From: an uncultured Clostridia bacterium | GTDB lineage: Bacteria; Bacillota; Clostridia; Oscillospirales; Acutalibacteraceae | Direction of reading: 5' to 3' | Assembly (NCBI GenBank): GCA_944412445.1 | Contig: CALYBJ010000025.1 | Coordinates: 1 to 34,523 of the forward strand | DNA: 34,523 nt | Shown: positions 32,196 through 34,523 of the stretch, one piece after another | Numbering within the stretch: the first letter of the stretch is position 1 | Layout of the letters: each line of letters opens with the position of its first letter | Program-made: the position numbers and the translations under genes | Notes under the pieces: model-generated | What the model was told of the DNA's origin: nothing | Seen by the model: the letters and a program-made list of their open reading frames with translations, nothing else | Database searches by the model: none

Positions 32196-33149
32196 ATGTA
32201 TAGAATAGGCGTAGATTTGGGCGGCACAAATATCGTTTCCGCCGTTGTAGACAGCAATAACAAAATTATTGCTAAAGCTTCCGAAAAAACCAATTCACCG
32301 AGACCTGCCAATGAAATTTTTGACGATATTGCTTTGACAATAAAAGAAGCAGTCAACAATGCAGGTCTTACAATGGCCAACATCGATTCCATCGGAGTAG
32401 GAACTCCGGGATCTGTCAACAAGGATAAGGAAGTTATTGAGTTTGCCAATAATTTAGGCTTTGAAAATGTTCCTGCTTACGAAATGCTCAGAGAAAGAAC
32501 AGGATGCAAAAAGGTATTTTTTGAAAACGATGCAAACTGCGCTGCCTTAGGCGAAGCCATTGAGGGCGCAGGAAAAGGCAGCAAAAATTTCGTTGCTGTT
32601 ACTTTGGGAACAGGCGTCGGAAGCGGAATTGTAGTTGACGGCAAGCTTGTTTCCGGCGTTAACTACGCCGGCGGTGAAATGGGTCACACGGTAATAATAA
32701 TGAACGGCGAGCAGTGCAGCTGCGGAAGAAGAGGCTGCTGGGAAAGATATGCTTCGGCAACAGCTTTGATTCAGCAGACAAAGGACGCAATGCTTCTTGA
32801 CCCGTTTTCAAAAATGTGGGATATCGTTGAAAACGGCGATATAAAAAAGGCAAACGGCAGAACGGCTTTTGACGCAATGCGCGCCGGAGACAAAACCGCC
32901 GAAGGCGTTGTAAAAAAATATATGAACTACCTTGCCTGCGGCCTTGTAAATATTATAAGTATTTTTCAGCCTGAGATTCTCTGCATCGGCGGAGGAATAG
33001 GCAACGAAAAGGAATATCTCCTGGCACCGGTAAGAAAACTTGTATCTGCACAGGTTTACAGTATTCATTCAGAAAAACAGACTCAAATATGCTCTGCGAC
33101 ACTTGGCAATGACGCCGGAATTATCGGTGCGGCGCTGTTGTCCGAATAA
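32196..33149 (+). CDS. glk: ROK-family glucokinase
   Basis: The 317-residue sugar kinase phosphorylates glucose with ATP. The N-terminal phosphate loop GVDLGGTNI (5-13), the sugar-binding Asn111-Asp112 in FENDAN, a GTGVGSGIVVDGK segment and the ROK zinc site (His164, Cys174, Cys176, Cys181 in CSCGRRGC) are visible. No DNA-binding domain precedes the kinase, so it is an enzyme rather than a ROK repressor. GGAGG precedes the start. Its position after hprK is notable; free glucose or mannose from cytosolic glycosidases such as the nearby GH38 enzyme could be its substrate (inference). Confidence 0.92.
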   Translation: MYRIGVDLGGTNIVSAVVDSNNKIIAKASEKTNSPRPANEIFDDIALTIKEAVNNAGLTMANIDSIGVGTPGSVNKDKEVIEFANNLGFENVPAYEMLRERTGCKKVFFENDANCAALGEAIEGAGKGSKNFVAVTLGTGVGSGIVVDGKLVSGVNYAGGEMGHTVIIMNGEQCSCGRRGCWERYASATALIQQTKDAMLLDPFSKMWDIVENGDIKKANGRTAFDAMRAGDKTAEGVVKKYMNYLACGLVNIISIFQPEILCIGGGIGNEKEYLLAPVRKLVSAQVYSIHSEKQTQICSATLGNDAGIIGAALLSE

Positions 33150-33166
33150 ACGAAAGAACGATTTTT

Positions 33167-34075
33167 ATGTACGATTTCAAAGCTTTTGCAGCAGAACTAA
33201 GAAGCAGTGACTGCGATGTTATAACTGACGCTCCCATGAGGGAACATACAACATTTAGAGCCGGCGGTTCAGCTCCCGTTATTGTTATGCCCAAAACACT
33301 TGAGGCTCTGCAAAAAACGGCTGAAAAAATCAGGAAAAACGGCCTTGGTTTTATTGTTATCGGCAACGGCAGCAACATTTTGGTGAAGGATTCAGGCATT
33401 GATAAAATTGTTATAAAAACAACATCACTTAATAATGAAATTAATGTAGACGGCGATAAAATAAGCTGCACAGCCGGCACATCGCTTGCAAAACTCTGTA
33501 TGGCGGCTTATGAAAATTCCCTTTCCGGTCTTGAATTTGCATACGGAATACCGGGAACCGTCGGAGGCGCCGTATACATGAACGCCGGAGCATACGGCGG
33601 CGAAATAAAAGATGTTCTGTGCGCATCTTATCATATTTCTCCCGGCTGCTCCATTGAAAAATTCTCCGGTGAGAAGCTTATGTTAAGCTACAGGAAAAGC
33701 TTTTATTCATTAAACGACGGCTATATAATAATAAAAGGCGAATTTAAGCTTGCCAGGGGAAATAAAGAGGAAATAAAAGCGAAAATGGACGATTTTATTT
33801 CCAGGCGAAAAGATAAACAGCCACTTGAATATCCCAGCGCAGGAAGCACATTCAAGAGACCCGAAGGTCACTTTGCAGGCGCTCTTATAGAACAGTGCGG
33901 GCTTAAGGGCTTTTCCGTAGGCGGCGCTGAGGTAAGCGAAAAGCATGCAGGCTTCATTATAAATAAAAATAACGGTTCCGCAGCCGATATTTTAGCTCTG
34001 ATAGATTATGTTAAAAAAACCGTAAAGGAAAAAACAGGCGTCGATTTGGAGCCTGAAGTTAAAATTATACCTTAA
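33167..34075 (+). CDS. murB: UDP-N-acetylenolpyruvoylglucosamine reductase
   Basis: MurB reduces UDP-GlcNAc-enolpyruvate to UDP-MurNAc with FAD and NADPH, the second committed step of peptidoglycan precursor synthesis. The protein of 302 residues has TTFRAGG (28-34), the FAD loop IGNGSNILV (65-73), [20 protein letters not shown] (121-140), YRKSFY (175-180) and the catalytic serine in [11 protein letters not shown] (Ser227). Short length and missing extra domain fit the type II enzyme of Gram-positives. The ribosome site is weak. Its stop overlaps the start of whiA (TAATG). Confidence 0.95.
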   Translation: MYDFKAFAAELRSSDCDVITDAPMREHTTFRAGGSAPVIVMPKTLEALQKTAEKIRKNGLGFIVIGNGSNILVKDSGIDKIVIKTTSLNNEINVDGDKISCTAGTSLAKLCMAAYENSLSGLEFAYGIPGTVGGAVYMNAGAYGGEIKDVLCASYHISPGCSIEKFSGEKLMLSYRKSFYSLNDGYIIIKGEFKLARGNKEEIKAKMDDFISRRKDKQPLEYPSAGSTFKRPEGHFAGALIEQCGLKGFSVGGAEVSEKHAGFIINKNNGSAADILALIDYVKKTVKEKTGVDLEPEVKIIP

Positions 34076-34523
34076 TGTCATTTTCCTCAGATGTTAAAAA
34101 AGAGCTTAGTGAAATTACTGCCGAAAAGGACTGCTGTCAGCGTGCGGAGGCTTACGGTCTGCTGTATTTCGGCAGAGCTTTCGGCAAAAGCGATATAAGC
34201 ATTATGACCGATTATCCGTTTGTAGCCGAAAAATACAGGGATGCAGTCATAAGCTTAATAAACTCCGAACCTTCTGTTATGGTATCAAAATCAGGAAAAA
34301 CTACGGTAAGCATTGAAAACAAGGAAGACAGACTTGCAGTACTGAATGAACTCGGATACTCTGCCGCGGAATTCTCCCTTCACATACTTACCACAAATAT
34401 TGAAAATGAGTGCTGCTTCGGCGCGTTCCTGAGAGGCGCGTTTTTATCCTGCGGCATAATAACCGACCCGAAACGAGAATATCATTTGGAGTTTGATATA
34501 GCTTTCAAAAATAAAACGAAAGA
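34075..34523 (+). CDS. whiA: WhiA-type DNA-binding protein (partial, runs off window)
   Basis: The open frame begins at ATG 34075, overlapping the murB stop by one base, and stays open for 149 codons to the window end. It begins [14 protein letters not shown] and contains the family patterns CCQRAEAYGLLYFGRA and GAFLRGAFLSCGIITDP followed by YHLEF, the LAGLIDADG-like N-terminal domain of WhiA. In Streptomyces WhiA controls sporulation septation; in Bacillus it affects cell division and chromosome segregation. The C-terminal HTH lies beyond the window. The genes rapZ and yvcK, commonly between murB and whiA, are absent here. Confidence 0.92.
   Translation, partial: MSFSSDVKKELSEITAEKDCCQRAEAYGLLYFGRAFGKSDISIMTDYPFVAEKYRDAVISLINSEPSVMVSKSGKTTVSIENKEDRLAVLNELGYSAAEFSLHILTTNIENECCFGAFLRGAFLSCGIITDPKREYHLEFDIAFKNKTK

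Overview
The window looks like chromosome from a spore-forming, AT-rich Gram-positive anaerobe, most likely class Clostridia (Oscillospirales/Ruminococcaceae-like; a judgement from gene content, not a database result). Supporting points are a clear sporulation sigma factor SigG, HPr kinase/phosphorylase, WhiA, GTP-type PEP carboxykinase, A/G-rich Shine-Dalgarno sites almost everywhere, and SigA-type promoters with 16-18 bp spacers.

Positions 1-1072 are accessory in character. They hold a small Cro/C1-type repressor gene under a compact divergent control region (three related operator-like sites, two back-to-back promoters), then repeat-rich DNA with no convincing gene and a long terminator-like stem-loop flanked by short direct repeats. 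A membrane-anchored subtilisin-like protease (1073-2617) follows. From 2.6 to 9.2 kb are housekeeping genes: acyl-CoA ligase, YifB/ComM ATPase, phosphoglucomutase, an unlisted 33-residue membrane peptide and a U32/TrhP-type tRNA-hydroxylation protein. A second unlisted gene at 9326-9424 encodes a 32-residue amphipathic helix with its own promoter, leader hairpin and terminator.

From 9.5 to 18.2 kb the minus strand carries pdxY-trmL-degV-like, pckG, and polA-(phosphatase/RimI fusion)-tsaD. dusB is on the plus strand and converges on sigG, whose Shine-Dalgarno sequence is buried in a 15-bp leader hairpin.

From 27.6 down to 20.2 kb runs a tightly coupled minus-strand operon behind a perfect-consensus promoter: a GlpA-like dehydrogenase with an N-terminal extension and a BFD [2Fe-2S] domain, an NAD(P)/FAD oxidoreductase, a DUF1667 protein, a non-classical FGGY kinase, an alkylglycerone-phosphate-synthase-like flavoprotein and an atypical GDPD. 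This reads as a glycerol / glycerophosphodiester (possibly ether-lipid or glyceryl-glycoside) oxidation module feeding DHAP into central metabolism. A GH38 alpha-mannosidase sits upstream in its own unit, and divergent from it are hprK-glk-murB-whiA (truncated by the window end), linking carbon control with sugar phosphorylation and cell-wall synthesis.

No tRNA, rRNA, CRISPR array, insertion sequence or known riboswitch was recognised.
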